Below are positions 26,001 to 38,034 of a stretch of DNA of 64,000 nucleotides, one piece after another (position 1 is the first letter of the stretch; each line of letters begins with the position of its first letter). Origin of the DNA: Triglochin maritima (taxonomy: Eukaryota; Streptophyta; Magnoliopsida; Alismatales; Juncaginaceae). A program made the translations under genes and the position numbers. Below the pieces are notes generated by a model, which was not told the DNA's origin, made no database searches, and was given only the letters and a program-made list of their open reading frames with translations. The stretch lies in NCBI GenBank assembly GCA_963682175.1, contig OY821777.1:2869501-2933500 (forward strand), in the 5' to 3' direction.

Positions 26001-27493
26001 TTGTAACTATGGTTCCACCGGTATGAGGCCAATTACATTGTTTTTGATACATATGATGTCAATTTTCTCCGAACAATGAGTATATCGCCAATTAACGATG
26101 TTTTGATCGGTACGGAAGCGAAAAACCCTATCTTTAATGGGTACAACATGTTGTCGTCTATGGTGCAAGCTAGTATAGAACAAGTAAAACAGGTGCCTAA
26201 TCAATCTTAATTATATCCTGGTAGGCTTCACAGTTCCTTTGAGAGTTGTAACTATTGATCACGTCTGAGTTACTGCTACCTTATTTTGAGGTCGTACATA
26301 TCTACTTTATGCAGGTTACATGTGGAGAAAGGATTACTCTGACACTATGGTTCTCACGTGACAGTTTCCAACTTTCCATAATGAGGATCCCAAGCTAATT
26401 TCCCTTCTATCGGAGAAGTTGTTGAACCACCAGGATAAGTATCATAAGTATTACCTGCCTTCACCAGCATCCAGTAATATGTATTGGTATACTGAACAAC
26501 AGTCAGGGTTTGACATAAGGTCCGCCAGAATGCATGCACTTGGATGCAGTTTTTGCGCTCCTGTCATAAAAGCTCATCCATCTATAGACTCACGTGATGA
26601 CCCTTTCGAAGGACCAGTTAAAGTTTGTATAGGAGATAAAGTGCACAGCAAGGAATTTGCTAACAGCATGCATGCATTGCAGGTATTCCCAGAAGTTTAG
26701 CTTATCCAGATAAGCTGCTATTCCCTTAGAGAAACCTTCCAATAGATAGTTGTAGATTCATTTAAGTATTATATGTTCAGCATTTAGTTTTGTGTTTATG
26801 TTGCATTAAGCCCTGAGTTCGACCTATTTCACACATCCAAGATAAATTTGTTCTTTTACAATTAGAGTTGCATTTGGAGAGGGGGAAATCAAGGATGTTT
26901 GTTGAATGACAAAACAGCTTAGTTTCACAATGTATCTGAGGGTAGAGCTGATCCTGGGAAAACATATAAGATCTAGTACCACCTTGATATTAATTTAGCA
27001 AAGTGACAATTTTGTGGCGAGGAGTAGTTGAAAGAGTTTGCACTGATCATGCTTATGTTGTTGCCTTTTCGGCTTGCTTTTTAATGTGTATCAACTTTAT
27101 AATGTATTCATGGGTAAGGGCTTATGACCGTCTCAAGTTTTGAAATCCTGATTATTGGTTCAAATACTTCTGCAGGTTGTGCACTTTTACAACTGGAAGG
27201 CTTCTGCACTTGCAGCAACAATAACAGAATGTTCTGATAGATTTGTCAATCCACTTAACCTGGCTACAGAAAGTGATGTTGAATCCGTTATCCAGTGTTC
27301 TGACACTCCTATCCCAGGGACAATATTCAGCACTAAGCATATGAAGGAGAAACTAGCTTCCATGAACTGCATTGAATTCTCACTTGCAACGGCAGAATGG
27401 GACAATTATGTTTCTAAAATGAATGAGCTTTTGCAAGCTAGCATTTCACACTGGAAAGAACATCAGACTCTGTTTTCTTGTTCTTTTTGCTGA
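23098..27493 (+). pseudogene. PKHD-type 2OG/Fe(II) hydroxylase gene with frameshift
   Basis: Resembles the uncharacterised Arabidopsis PKHD-type hydroxylase At1g22950: an Fe(II)/2-oxoglutarate dioxygenase, substrate unknown. Exons: 23098-23181, 23250-23376, 24025-24100, 24186-24258, 24485-24580, 24681-24731, 26315-26682, 27176-27493. The start follows family length (MVSSSSSSSSNPHPRLLLP). Catalytic residues are present: GWHSDD (His, Asp), NIHSVDE (second His) and GERITLTLWFS (2OG-binding Arg). In exon 7, TTTCCAAC at 26365-26372 is an 8-bp near-duplicate of the following bases. It shifts the frame to a stop at 26396-26398, giving 196 residues. Without those 8 bp the frame runs to 27493 with about 394 residues. 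Either the gene is recently broken, a truncated enzyme is made, or the assembly has an error here. Confidence 0.8.
24979..26128. mobile_element. 1.15-kb foldback element in hydroxylase intron 6
   Basis: The ends are inverted copies (left GTTTTTGCTTCCGTACCGAT; the right end is its near-complement). Each arm contains two tandem copies of a unit that starts CTTCCGTACCGATCAAAA and includes TACCCATCCG and CCCACATTCG. The inner arms (TAGTATCCCGACCCGA and its complement) meet near 25,530. An 11-bp direct repeat TATCTTTAATG flanks it at 24,968-24,978 and 26,129-26,139, as expected for a Mutator-like target duplication. It has no coding capacity. Confidence 0.8.
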
Positions 27494-28045
27494 CTGCTGA
27501 GGGCAATTCTTAAGAGACAGTATGAAGAATTTGCGGATCCATGATGTAATCTTCACAATCACGTTGAATGTTCAAGGGTGGAAATGGTTCACATGCTACC
27601 ATAGGTATGTGCAATATTTACCATCATTGACAAGCAGAGAGAATAGGTTTAATTTGTTGTCGTGTTATATATTAGATGGCATTCATCATGGAAGAGTAAT
27701 GATAGTTAAAAAATGAATTATGTTTTTCCCATCTTATAATCTATACAATCTTAGCTTATGTGAGATAGTTTTAAGAAATTTTAACAGGTGTATGAGAAAA
27801 TAGAAAGCACGATTATGCTTGTCATTCTCCATTGGATGATCGATGCAGGCTAGAGAAAGTAGGTTTTGTTAGCAAAGAAATACCATAACCTGTGGTCTGA
27901 ATTCTCAAATAGTTAAAGTACACAGTGAAGTTGGAAAATATAATAGAACCATACTTTTTATTTGTGTTGAGAGGTCCAATCCATTTAATTTAGGTCTTGA
28001 AAATACAAACTTTAATGATCAAATAAAGAACAAAATGCAAAAAAT

Positions 28046-29790
28046 TCAGCAATCCCATAAAGTAGCTTGGAGTACTTTGTTAAAGCTGTGTCTGTGCAGA
28101 ACCTTGCCAAAGATGTCATAAAATGCAAATTCCACTTCACTTTCTGTTAGCTGAAGTGACATAAACCCCTGACCATCATAGAAGAACCTCAAGTCATCCG
28201 AACTAGGTGTGAAGACCCCTGCCCATGCTTGTGAACCACCGCCGCTTGTCAGAAAGTGTAGGGGACTGTATCATGCGGATTGGTCAACATAAGTATTGAC
28301 AAAATGATATGTTCAATTTTGTTTCAACTGTCACCTGCTTCTGCTGCTAATATGCTGAAGGCAATGGTCATGTCCATTTATATAAAGATCAACATTGTTT
28401 GACTGTATTAAGATTGAAAATTAACCTGTTAGCAGCATTGGCACCAATTTATTCACAATGCCATTCTGAAATGCTATCATTTAGTTACCATGAGAACTGG
28501 TAGTAGTAGCTCCACAAGCTCTTCGGTCTCTCCATCGCTTACGCTCCTGATTGTATGGTGTCCCACAACAAACTTCCACTTTGCTGTTGTGTTCTTCAAC
28601 GCAGCATCTACATCCTGATAGTATAACTTGTTATTTCATAAAATACATATTCACATCACATGTGATAACAGATGGGATCAGCTATTGAAATATCTGAATA
28701 TGGTTATCGGAAGTTTGGGTAAGAGCATCTTGACATCAGCATCCCATTTTATTGGATCTACGTATACGTACTTGAGGCTTGAGATTCATTTTATATTTTA
28801 TGTTTTTTTTCTTTCTATTAAACTGTGGGATACCTTCAAAGTATTAAATATAAATTGCTGACGAAGGGCAACATCTCTCTGATCATAATGTTCCCCATAA
28901 GAGTTATTCCAAAAGTCCATCACAAAAGGAGTTGTATCCACAAAGACAAATTGCGCAATCTCTGAACAAAGAATGAAGACAACAAAGCTTGTCATAATTT
29001 TCTTCTAGATAGACCAAATTCAGAAATAATCAATGGAGAATCTACTAACCAGCATTAAGGGCGAAAGATCTCTTACAAAACCATCTTTCGTCTTTCTTCT
29101 GAAGGGCTGAATCCAATTGCACAAGCACGTCTCCTTGATAATCATGATTGCCCAAAACTGCAAGGTGAGTTTTTTATATTAAAATAGTTAAGGTTATATC
29201 AAAACTGGTTGTTGGGAAATCTCATGATTCAAGTAACACAGCAAGAAATTAACGTACCACTATACCATTGCTTTTGTAGGCTTTTGGCTGTGTAGATATT
29301 AGTAAATGATTCCTCAAAGCTCTTGTCTTCAACTCCAGTTAATCCACTTTCATAGAAGTTGTCTCCAGTAGAGATCACAAAATCTATATTCATTTTTTCT
29401 CCAACCTTCCCCATCTGCATATACAGAGAACTACTGACTACCACATGCACAAAGATAATTAATCAAAACTCTAACAAGTATGGAACAGTATGAACTATCA
29501 CACATGCATCCCCTCGTTGAAGACAAACATTTATAGGTTACTAAGTTTCCTGATCAAATCATCCCAAGTACACTGCAAGCATAAGATTAAGCGCTACAGA
29601 CCTGATGTGCCACCTCGGTTTGGTTGTAGAAACCCTTTCTTCCCCAGTCACCAACTACTAAAATACTTAGAGACCCATTAACCTTAGGTGCATGCTTGAC
29701 TTTCTGGAATTCTGCATTTGAGTATTGTAACAGCGAGCTCAGACGAACTAGAAACATCATTACAATAACAAAAGTCCACCTTTGCTCCAT
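28046..29790 (-). CDS. Purple acid phosphatase, PAP17-type (copy 1)
   Basis: Low-molecular-weight plant purple acid phosphatase: a secreted or vacuolar dinuclear metal enzyme that releases phosphate from esters. Exons: 29790-29602, 29414-29258, 29157-29050, 28961-28834, 28614-28489, 28402-28335, 28265-28046; all phases join, 331 residues. All five metal-ligand blocks are present: [46 protein letters not shown]. The start [13 protein letters not shown] gives a signal-peptide-like N-terminus; an upstream in-frame ATG at 29,808 is possible. The gene ends LQATLWDC. Exon layout is identical to copy 2 at 32,836-34,671. A P1BS motif lies 226 bp upstream, suggesting control by PHR-type regulators under phosphate starvation. 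Confidence 0.92.
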
Positions 29791-30015
29791 TCTGTCCCTT
29801 CGGTACATACATGCATGTACAAAGGCAATAAAGGAAGGAGCAATGAAACAACGTAAATGGATATAGGGAAAAGCTCTAGAATAGAGAAATATATGTAGGT
29901 GGGCATGCTCATAATATTCAGATCAATTCAGTTTAGCGGACTTTCAGATTGGATTGGAATACAGAGGAAAGATTTGATTTGAATGCCATTCTAAATTTTA
30001 ATTAAGATATCAGTG

Positions 30016-30023
30016 GCATATTC
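30016..30023 (-). promoter_or_regulatory. P1BS-type motif, PAP copy 1 promoter
   Basis: GCATATTC fits the GNATATNC consensus bound by PHR1-type factors. It lies in a block conserved with the promoter of PAP copy 2 (GTGGCATATTCTC, then GAGGC). Confidence 0.5.
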
Positions 30024-30709
30024 TCTTGAGGCTGACAAGAATGTGATGGGATATTTGAGTATTTTGTTTCTCTACCCTCATATCCCTAAAAGCTAAAATA
30101 ACATAGTTTTAAATATTTTATTTTAATACATTTAGACCAAGAATGTGTATTTGAAAGTTTGAATGATGGAAACTGTATTCTTTGCAAAGACCATTTGATT
30201 GAAAAGCATGATATAGATAAATTAAGCGCATGACACAGCAAAGAATAGTGTTCTCTACGTTCCCTTCAAAATTCGAACAAACATTCATGCAATACGGAAT
30301 TTCTTTCAAGACATAAAAAACATTATATTTTCATTATGTACAGCATCTCTCTTGGTCAGAAGATAACAGAGGCTTTATTTGCATCTTTGTATTTCGATTT
30401 GTATCTATCCAGCAATTTTATTTTGATAATTTCTCTTTTTAATTCAGCCAATGGTGCTGTAGTATTTACATTATGCCGCGTTGGTATCTCCACATCAAAC
30501 TGTACAGAAACTAGTAAGGAAATTGAATGGTTCCTTACTTGAAGACTGTTAAACATGAGATCACAAATGAGTTCGTGCTTATCTTGGATCATTCATGTCT
30601 ACATAATTAACATGTTAGAGCTGCAGAAGAAATTACTTTTAACCCTGAATTCTCATTTGACAGTTCCCATGGTGGGTTTGTTAAGCTATGTGTCTTCCCT
30701 GTGAGAAAT

Positions 30710-31605
30710 ATGCAGACCACCAAGGTTATCTTGAGTACCACCTGCCTTCACCGGCATCCAGTAATCCCTACTATATATTGAACGGTGATCAAGCTTTGAG
30801 CCCTACACATGAGGTGCGCAAAACACATGCACTTTGATGAAAAATTTATTTCTCTGACATATACGTCATTCTTTTGTGGGATCAGTAAATTTTCATATGT
30901 GAAAATTTGTCTAGTACATCACATGGACATCGAGGAATTGTAAACTATATGCAAGCCTTACAGTTGCAGCTATCTCCATGAAATCAGCCTTGTAATACGA
31001 TCGGGGTCCCTCCACCACCCCCCTCTTCTCTTCTGTGATTGCTTAATATTTTAGCTCTGTTGGCATCGGTCATGTGAAACAAGTCATGCGGGCAAAAGTT
31101 ATTCTGCTACGTACCTCCAGAAAAATAATCTGTGGCACAATTGTGACAGTAGAGTTTGCCTTGGGAAAATTCATCACATGGCACATACCATCTTGGCATC
31201 TTATGGGTGGACAACATGGAACAGTTGGATTGAATCTTGCTAAATGCTGTTGAAATTCTGCTGGTATTTTGAAACACCCAACAAATTTGTAATGCCTCGG
31301 GACTTTGGGCCTTCTCAAAGTAATCGGTTCAAATTCGTGTACAAGCTATACACATTTGTCTGTAAATGGATCATCTTGACCGATTTTTTTTACCCACTCA
31401 AACTGGGAAAGGAATATTTTTAGGATTGTTGATTCCATATTTCGATTGTGACATGAATCTAGTCCAGTCAAGTTTCACGACTACATCTGTGAAAGAAAGA
31501 AAAAACTTCTTATAACGTCGAGTTTTCACTTATTACTGAAGAATGGGTGATCAGTTTGTTTGATGATAGGCCGTTGCAAACTAGCATTTCACAATAGAAT
31601 GCACA
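30710..31605 (+). pseudogene. Decayed second copy of the PKHD-type hydroxylase (3' exons)
   Basis: Bases near 30,717-30,785 match exon 7 of the hydroxylase at 23,098-27,493 (HQ-Y--Y-LPSPASSN, then a stop). A piece near 30,920-30,960 resembles the end of that exon. 31,567-31,595 matches its last exon (TTGCAAACTAGCATTTCACA against TTGCAAGCTAGCATTTCACA). DNA at about 32,415-32,465 also matches the region after the hydroxylase stop (around 27,580-27,640). Stops and gaps abolish coding. It lies between the two phosphatase genes, as expected from a tandem duplication of the gene pair. Confidence 0.6.
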
Positions 31606-32835
31606 GTAATTTTCATTTGCTTCTTTGGATGGCTGGTTCAAGCTGAACTTCTATAAAGGGAATGTAGGGTTTTCATCTTGACCTGCAATTCGATCACGAA
31701 TACCTTGGTTTAATAGAGCATGTTTGGTGGTCACAGCCTCACAGGGTTGTCATTTTACAGAGTGGAGTGCATGATCTAGTGCCGGCTCATCTGGTTAAAC
31801 ATGGGTGAAGCGGTCATCGGTCAAGTCAACGTCATGGACCATTTGTTTTCAGTGTTTCCTAGAGTAGGCTGCCTTTTTAAGTTCATAACCTTGGTATTGG
31901 TATTTGCATGCGATGTTGAAGCTTGAGTGTTTTCGTCTTGAATCTTGTTTGACCATATCTATGGCCATGATTTAGCTTGAGTGGTAGCTGCTTTTTTGGT
32001 CATCATATACATTGAGAGATGGATCAGAACTTATTGGTTCCTCTGTCTTACACATTGTCTTTCCGTACTCCAAACAGGGTTGGATTTGTAGTAATGTTGT
32101 GATGGAAGTGGAAAGGGGCCATTATATGGAGTTTCCTGATCCACTGTGTTGAAAATGGGAGTGGAAGACATATGTTGCAAAGTGCGGAGGGTTATTGGGC
32201 ACTGGGTTGGTCCTTTTCTTAAGATGGGCACTGGCTAAGAAATAAAGCCGGAGAACTCTGAGCTCTTCTTGTCTGAATTTTATTCTTAACCCTGATTTCT
32301 GAACTGCTAATTATTGTTTAACACTAGTGGTGATCACATGTAGGAATCCCCAATATCCTTTATTCCTTACATGAGCAAATCCTTTGTATTATATTTGGTG
32401 AGATGATGACTGTCGATAATGGTTCACGTGCCACAGAGGTATGTGCAGTTATTACCAATACTTGCAAGTATGTATGATCGTTTGATGTCATCTTCAAAGT
32501 TGTTGATGGTGGAATAGTAATGAAAGTTTTTTTTTTGGTATTGTAATTATAATCATAAAATAGTGTTGATCTTAATTAAATATTCTCAGATAGATTTCAG
32601 ACAAATTCAACAAAAATAAACTGAAGTACACAACTGTTGCTCTAGTTACGGCTATACAAAGGTGTGCCTCCATAAAGAGAAAGCAATTCATAGTCTTACT
32701 TATACTACAGGGCAGACAATAATACTTGCATATTTTTTAATCAGTATAGAACTTGCAATTATCATAGTAGTGGAATTACAAGTCTGGCAGGGTCCATCCA
32801 TTTACATTAGATCTCCTTGGTGCACTTCAGCAGTT

Positions 32836-34671
32836 CTATACACTAGCCTGCAGTCCTTTATTTAAGCTATGTTTGTACCGGACGTTGCCAAAGATGTCAT
32901 AGAATGCAAATTCAACTTGAGTTTTAGTTAGCTTAAGTGACATGAATCCTTGACCATCGTAGAAGAACTTCAGGTTATCTGAAGTAGGTTTGAAGACATC
33001 TCTCCATGCCTTTGAACCACCCCCGCTTGTCAAGAACTGCAGCTTACTGTGTTATTCAGATCATTTAAGATAGTTAAGGACTGGTGAAAAATATTATTCA
33101 TTAGTCTAACCCTAGAAAATTCCAAAAAATATCTCTACTTTTACCTGCTTTTGCTGCTGATATGTTCAAGGCAATGGTCGTGTCCATTTATATAAAAATC
33201 AACGTCATTTGCCTGCAACAAGATTGGAAATTAAATTATTAACATTATTTTACAATTAACACCCACTTATTTAGCATGTTAAAGTGAAGAAGTTTGGAAA
33301 CCATCACACACTTACCATGAGAACCGGTAGTAGGAGCTCCACAAGATCCTTGGTGTCTCCATGTTCGCTGACACTTCTTAGTGTGTGGTGACCAACGACA
33401 AACTTCCACTTTGCTGTTGAGTTTTTCAGTGCAGCATCCATGTCCTGAAGGCAAAAGCAGTTATTTTCATAAGGCTACATTTCAGTAAGAGCAGATAGGA
33501 TAAGCAATTGAAGTTCTGAAGTTGATTAATCTCAAAAGTTCAAGTAAGAACATCTTTAGATCTGTATCTATTTATATGATATCACATTACTTCGCATTTG
33601 TATTTGTTATTCTAATTTCTTATTTGATATGCTTGTCACTGTAATTACTTGAATTGGATTGCTTAGCATCCTTGTCAATTTCTCATTCTAATTGCCCTAG
33701 AATACAAACATTCAAGAGATTGGAGCTAACTTTCTTATTTCTTATTCTAATATCTTCTAAATTTAGGCAGTGGTGTTACCTTCAAGAGATTGAAGAGATA
33801 TTGCTCTCGAGGGGTGACATTTCTCCAATCGTAATGCTGTCCATGCGGTACGTTCCAGTATTCCATTACAAAAGGAGTTGTATCGATAAAGACAATTTGC
33901 ACAATCTCTGCACAAGCAATGGAGAAAAAAGCATGCCATAAATTCCTATAAAATAGACGGGAATCAGAAAGAATAAAAAGGAAGAGTCTACTTCACCTGC
34001 ATCGAGAACAAAAGATCTCATACAGTACCATCGGGTATCAATCTTTCGAAGGGTGGGATCCAATTGCGCGAGGACATCTCCACGGTAATCATGATTGCCC
34101 AAAACTAGAAAATAAGTTTTTTATAATATAAACTAGTTTAAACAATATCAAAACTGTTATTAGTGTTGCAAATGATGACAAGTAACACAACAATCACTCG
34201 ACATACCACTGTACCATTTCTTCTGTAGGCTTCTTGCCGTGTAGATGTTAGTAAATGACTCCTCAAAGCTCGTATCTTCAACTCCAGTCAATCCATCCTC
34301 GTAGAAATTGTCCCCAGTGGATATCACAAAATCTATATTCAGTTCCTCCCCAGTCTTTCCCATCTGCACGTCAGCAAATAATGAATAGTAAATAGTTACT
34401 AATCAAAGTCCTAACAACAGATAAAACGTTCTTGTCAAATCATACCAAGCACACAATTAGCAATAGATTAAGATGTGCTTACCTGACATGCCACCTCGGA
34501 TTGGTTATACAAACCCTTTCTTCCCCAATCACCAATTACTAGGATGCTTAGAGATCCATTAGCCTTAGGTGGATGCTCCAGCTTCTGCAGCTCTGCTCTG
34601 GAGCAACCCAATTGGGAGGTCATTAAAACCACCAAGACCAATACAAAGGCAGAAGACATGCTTGGGTTCAT
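32836..34671 (-). CDS. Purple acid phosphatase, PAP17-type (copy 2)
   Basis: Tandem paralogue of the gene at 28,046-29,790. Exons: 34671-34483, 34363-34207, 34104-33997, 33907-33780, 33444-33316, 33212-33145, 33046-32836; 329 residues, no disruptions. Metal-ligand blocks are [37 protein letters not shown] and NGHDHCLEH. The chosen start [17 protein letters not shown] gives a typical signal peptide; in-frame ATGs at 34,689 and 34,698 are alternatives. Intron phases equal those of copy 1, and exon lengths differ only in exons 5 and 7. The protein ends NKGLQASV, while copy 1 has a longer, different C-terminus. Both copies look functional, so they may divide roles by expression or localisation (inference). 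Confidence 0.93.
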
Positions 34672-34898
34672 TCTCTCTCTCGAAAACATGTATTTCATTT
34701 GTGGAGTAAACGAATGAAGATGGTATAAAGGAAGAGTGAGAAAAAAAATGGAACGTAGGTTGGCATGTTCATGTTATTTATAACAAGTCAATTGGCTATT
34801 TCCAGACTCATGCAACGGAGTGGAATATGGGTAACATTTCATTTCATTTGAATATTCTAAGAAGCAATAATTTTTGTATTAAATAAGATATATACGTG

Positions 34899-34906
34899 GC
34901 ATATTC
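34899..34906 (-). promoter_or_regulatory. P1BS-type motif, PAP copy 2 promoter
   Basis: GCATATTC lies 228 bp upstream of the start at 34,671, at almost the same distance as in PAP copy 1, within a conserved promoter block. Confidence 0.5.
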
Positions 34907-36500
34907 TCTCGAGGCCGAAAAAATGTTACGGCATATGGGAGTATTACGTCTGCACCAGTTTCATATCTCCTAAACCAAATAATTAAATAAACATCAAACT
35001 TCAAAAAAAAATTGTGTAGAGAGCAATTAGGAATATGTACTTTCAAGTTGGCAAGCTTGGTATTGTTTAAATGTGTGGTCAAGTAGAACTTCAGATTCCT
35101 ATTTCTTACACAAATTTTATGCAAGTTTTCTGGCATGCTTCTGTAGGCTCTAATTACAAGTAAGCATCGCCCCCCCTTCACAAGTATGGTGTTTTGGTTG
35201 TGTGGACATATTATTATAAAATAGATGGATATTTGGTAGAATTTGAATGTCACCATCTTAGCAATTTTTTAGGAGTATCGGTAGAACAGATGTTCATAAA
35301 CCATTTTCCTGCAACTTTTCTGAAAGATCTTAGAAGAACTGGCACGACAAGAACTTAGTATTTTAAGTTTACTTTCCAACGAATCAATGTGGTAACGTAT
35401 GTGTCTTTCCAAACATAAAATATTTGCCAGGTTTTGTTTTTTGAACTTCCTTTTTATTAAGAACATTATTTCTGTAGAAAGCCTTTTTTATCCAAAGAAC
35501 ATGTACAAAAAATAACATTTAAAAATTAGGCATGTTTGCGCGAAGCAAACTCTATTTGATTAACAAAGGGAGGAATACCACACATCACCCGTTTGACATT
35601 TCAACTTCCTTATGCAAGTCCACTTTTGATACCATTCCACATTCCTGTAATGACAACTATCATAAATTCATAACATACCTGGTATGTTCTACTGTATGAG
35701 TAGAACTGGAACATTAATTTTTCTTTGGAATGAAACGTGGGACTTACGTGCCATTAAACATGTTTATGATATACTTTATTAGTTGAGAGCACATGAATGT
35801 TGGAAAAATAGATTCACGTGTATGCTTGATAAATACCAATATTACTGTAAGACGAAAGTTAAGCTGTCACTTGGAATATCACCATAAACAGTTTGAATCA
35901 TTGAAGTCCTAAATAATTTCATGGGGGAAGTGTTAATCTCACCTTTTTCTTTTTGTTGAACTCATTAAGCATTGATCTGGTTTCTTGCTGTATTTGGTTT
36001 CTACGACTTGTCGAAAATAAACCCTATGTCTAGGGGTGTGCACCCGTCTGGATCCATAATGATCCGGTCTAGAATAGGTTTTTTTTAAATTTAAAAAATT
36101 AGCTAAATCCGGACTGGTCCCAGTCCAGCGTCAGAACCCGGACCGATCGGTCCGGTCCAAAAACCCGGACCAGTCATGTTCAATTGGACCACCAATGTTT
36201 TTGGGATCAACGAGGAACTCTTTTAAAGTTCCAAAACCTTTTGCTTCAGGAATCAGGAATGGAGGCTTCAAATCTCTCACAAAACGATGTTCATATTGCC
36301 CAGAAAGGTTATCTTACAGCTTCCTTCTGCTATTTACATGATCATCCCATGTTCCCTCGAACATACTTAACTGGAGGAGAAAAAAGTGTGGTGAGAAAAC
36401 TAATATTTCGTTCTAATAAAATCCGAATCTTTCCGGAAGTTGAATTTGCAATGACTTGGGTTTAATTGGGATATTTTGATGAATGGTAGCTTAGATGTGG
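34907..36500. other. Spacer with a fragment of hAT-like repeat
   Basis: No gene was recognised. Around 36,034-36,180 a GC-rich stretch starting near AGGGGTGTGCACCC, with GGTCCGG/CCGGACC phrases, resembles the end of a decayed hAT-like non-autonomous element, but I could not find both ends. Confidence 0.4.
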
Positions 36501-36508
36501 GTCACTAC

Positions 36509-37040
36509 TAGGGATGCAAATGATAACCGATTATCTGAGTATTCGATTCGAAAATTACAATTTGGTTGGTATTTGGTAAATAAGTTTTTACCGAATACAA
36601 TTTGGAATTGAAATTGGTTTAAAATGTTTTACCGTTTTCAATTTCGGATACAAATTCAGATATAGGTCAAACCATATCCGAATATCCGAAAATACCAATT
36701 TTAACATCCAATATATGTGGTTATTAATATTTGTATTGTGAGTTAATAAAAAACTAAGTTATTTTCTATGTAAATATAAACATAATAGAAATGTAAAAAT
36801 AAATTATAATATAATTCTCTTAAAACAATTTTCCAAAAGATTTTAGATTATACAACAAAATATATATAAAATATGTTATAGGAATTTGAACATTATCCAA
36901 ATCTGAATTCGAAAAGTTCTCAAATTCGGATATGAAATTGGTAAGCTATAAAAAAATTGAATTGGTATGCTTATTTGGAATTCGGATTCGAATTCGGATA
37001 CAGATTATACCATATTCGAAAAGAACCATTTGCATCCTTA
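36509..37040. mobile_element. hAT-type MITE, 532 bp
   Basis: The terminal inverted repeats are TAGGGATGCAAATG and CATTTGCATCCTTA. Target duplications GTCACTAC (36,501-36,508) and GTCACTAA (37,041-37,048) match at 7 of 8 bases. Long internal stretches are imperfectly inverted (TATCCGAATATCCGAA, GAATTCGGATTCG). Ends and 8-bp duplication are typical of hAT elements. It has no coding capacity. Confidence 0.8.
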
Positions 37041-37484
37041 GTCACTAAGGCTCTAAAAAAAGGCTATTTTATTTTTGCTATTGGAGCTATGTCCTTTGAT
37101 ATATTGTAACATCCTCGAACACAGCGGAAAAATTTAAAATTTTCTAAACAACAATCAACAGAGGATATTACTCAATAAAAGGAAACATGTGCACCACATA
37201 TATATAATATATATTCGAGTATTTCAAAAGTGTGATTACATTCCAAAACGCCAAAACAATAGATACAAGTAATCACTTCGACCTCAACTGAGAGAAAGCA
37301 AGATCAGGTAGCAATGCTCATCTCCTCGGTCACCACCCCACCTAACGCCGGTCACGGTCTGAAAGCAAACATGCAACAATGTCTGAGTTTCCAGAAGGAA
37401 ACCCCGTATGCCAACTCTACAATCCATGAAATGAAAAGTACCCTATCATGCAATTCTACCAACAAGAAAAGCATCACAACCAGG

Positions 37485-37930
37485 TTGGGCTCCAGGGCTC
37501 TCTCACCCAACCACAGCACACACCACTGTTACGGGGCTCCAGGGCTTTTTCACCCAACCACCGCAACACACACTCGTCGCCAAGCTGGGCTTCAGGCCTT
37601 TTTTAGTCAACCACAACTACCACGACACGACCAAGGGCTCCAGGCCTTTTTCAGCCAACCCAAACGTCCAAGGGCTCCAGGTCTTTTTCAGCCAACCCTT
37701 AACACGCGATCCCTGCTCAGGCTCCAGGCCTTTTTCAGCCAACCTGAACGCACTACGGAGCTCCATGACTTTTTCACCCAACCCCGCACATACTAGCTGG
37801 GCTCCAGGGCTCTTTCACCCAACCACCGCAACACCACATTTTCTAAGCTGGGCTCCAGGGCTTTTTCCCCCAACGCAAGCTCTCACACAGTTATGGGGCT
37901 CCAGGGCTCTTTCACCCAACCACTGCAACA
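37485..37930. repeat. Minisatellite in gypsy LTR B
   Basis: Around ten units of 35-60 bp share the core GGGCTCCAGG-CTTTTTCA-CCAACC with variable linkers. The corresponding array in LTR C is at 56,125-56,665. Confidence 0.75.
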
Positions 37931-38034
37931 CTCGATCACCCTAGCACACTTGCCGGAAGAACATCAGCACAACAACTCGCCCCACACGGACGACCACAAC
38001 AACCGCACCTCCATAGTGCAAAATTGGACACAAA

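Noticed and set aside
24904..26204. Short open frames in the hydroxylase intron with repeated phrases such as FRTDQNIVNWR
   Set aside because: The repeated phrases come from tandem and inverted units of the foldback element, not a protein gene.
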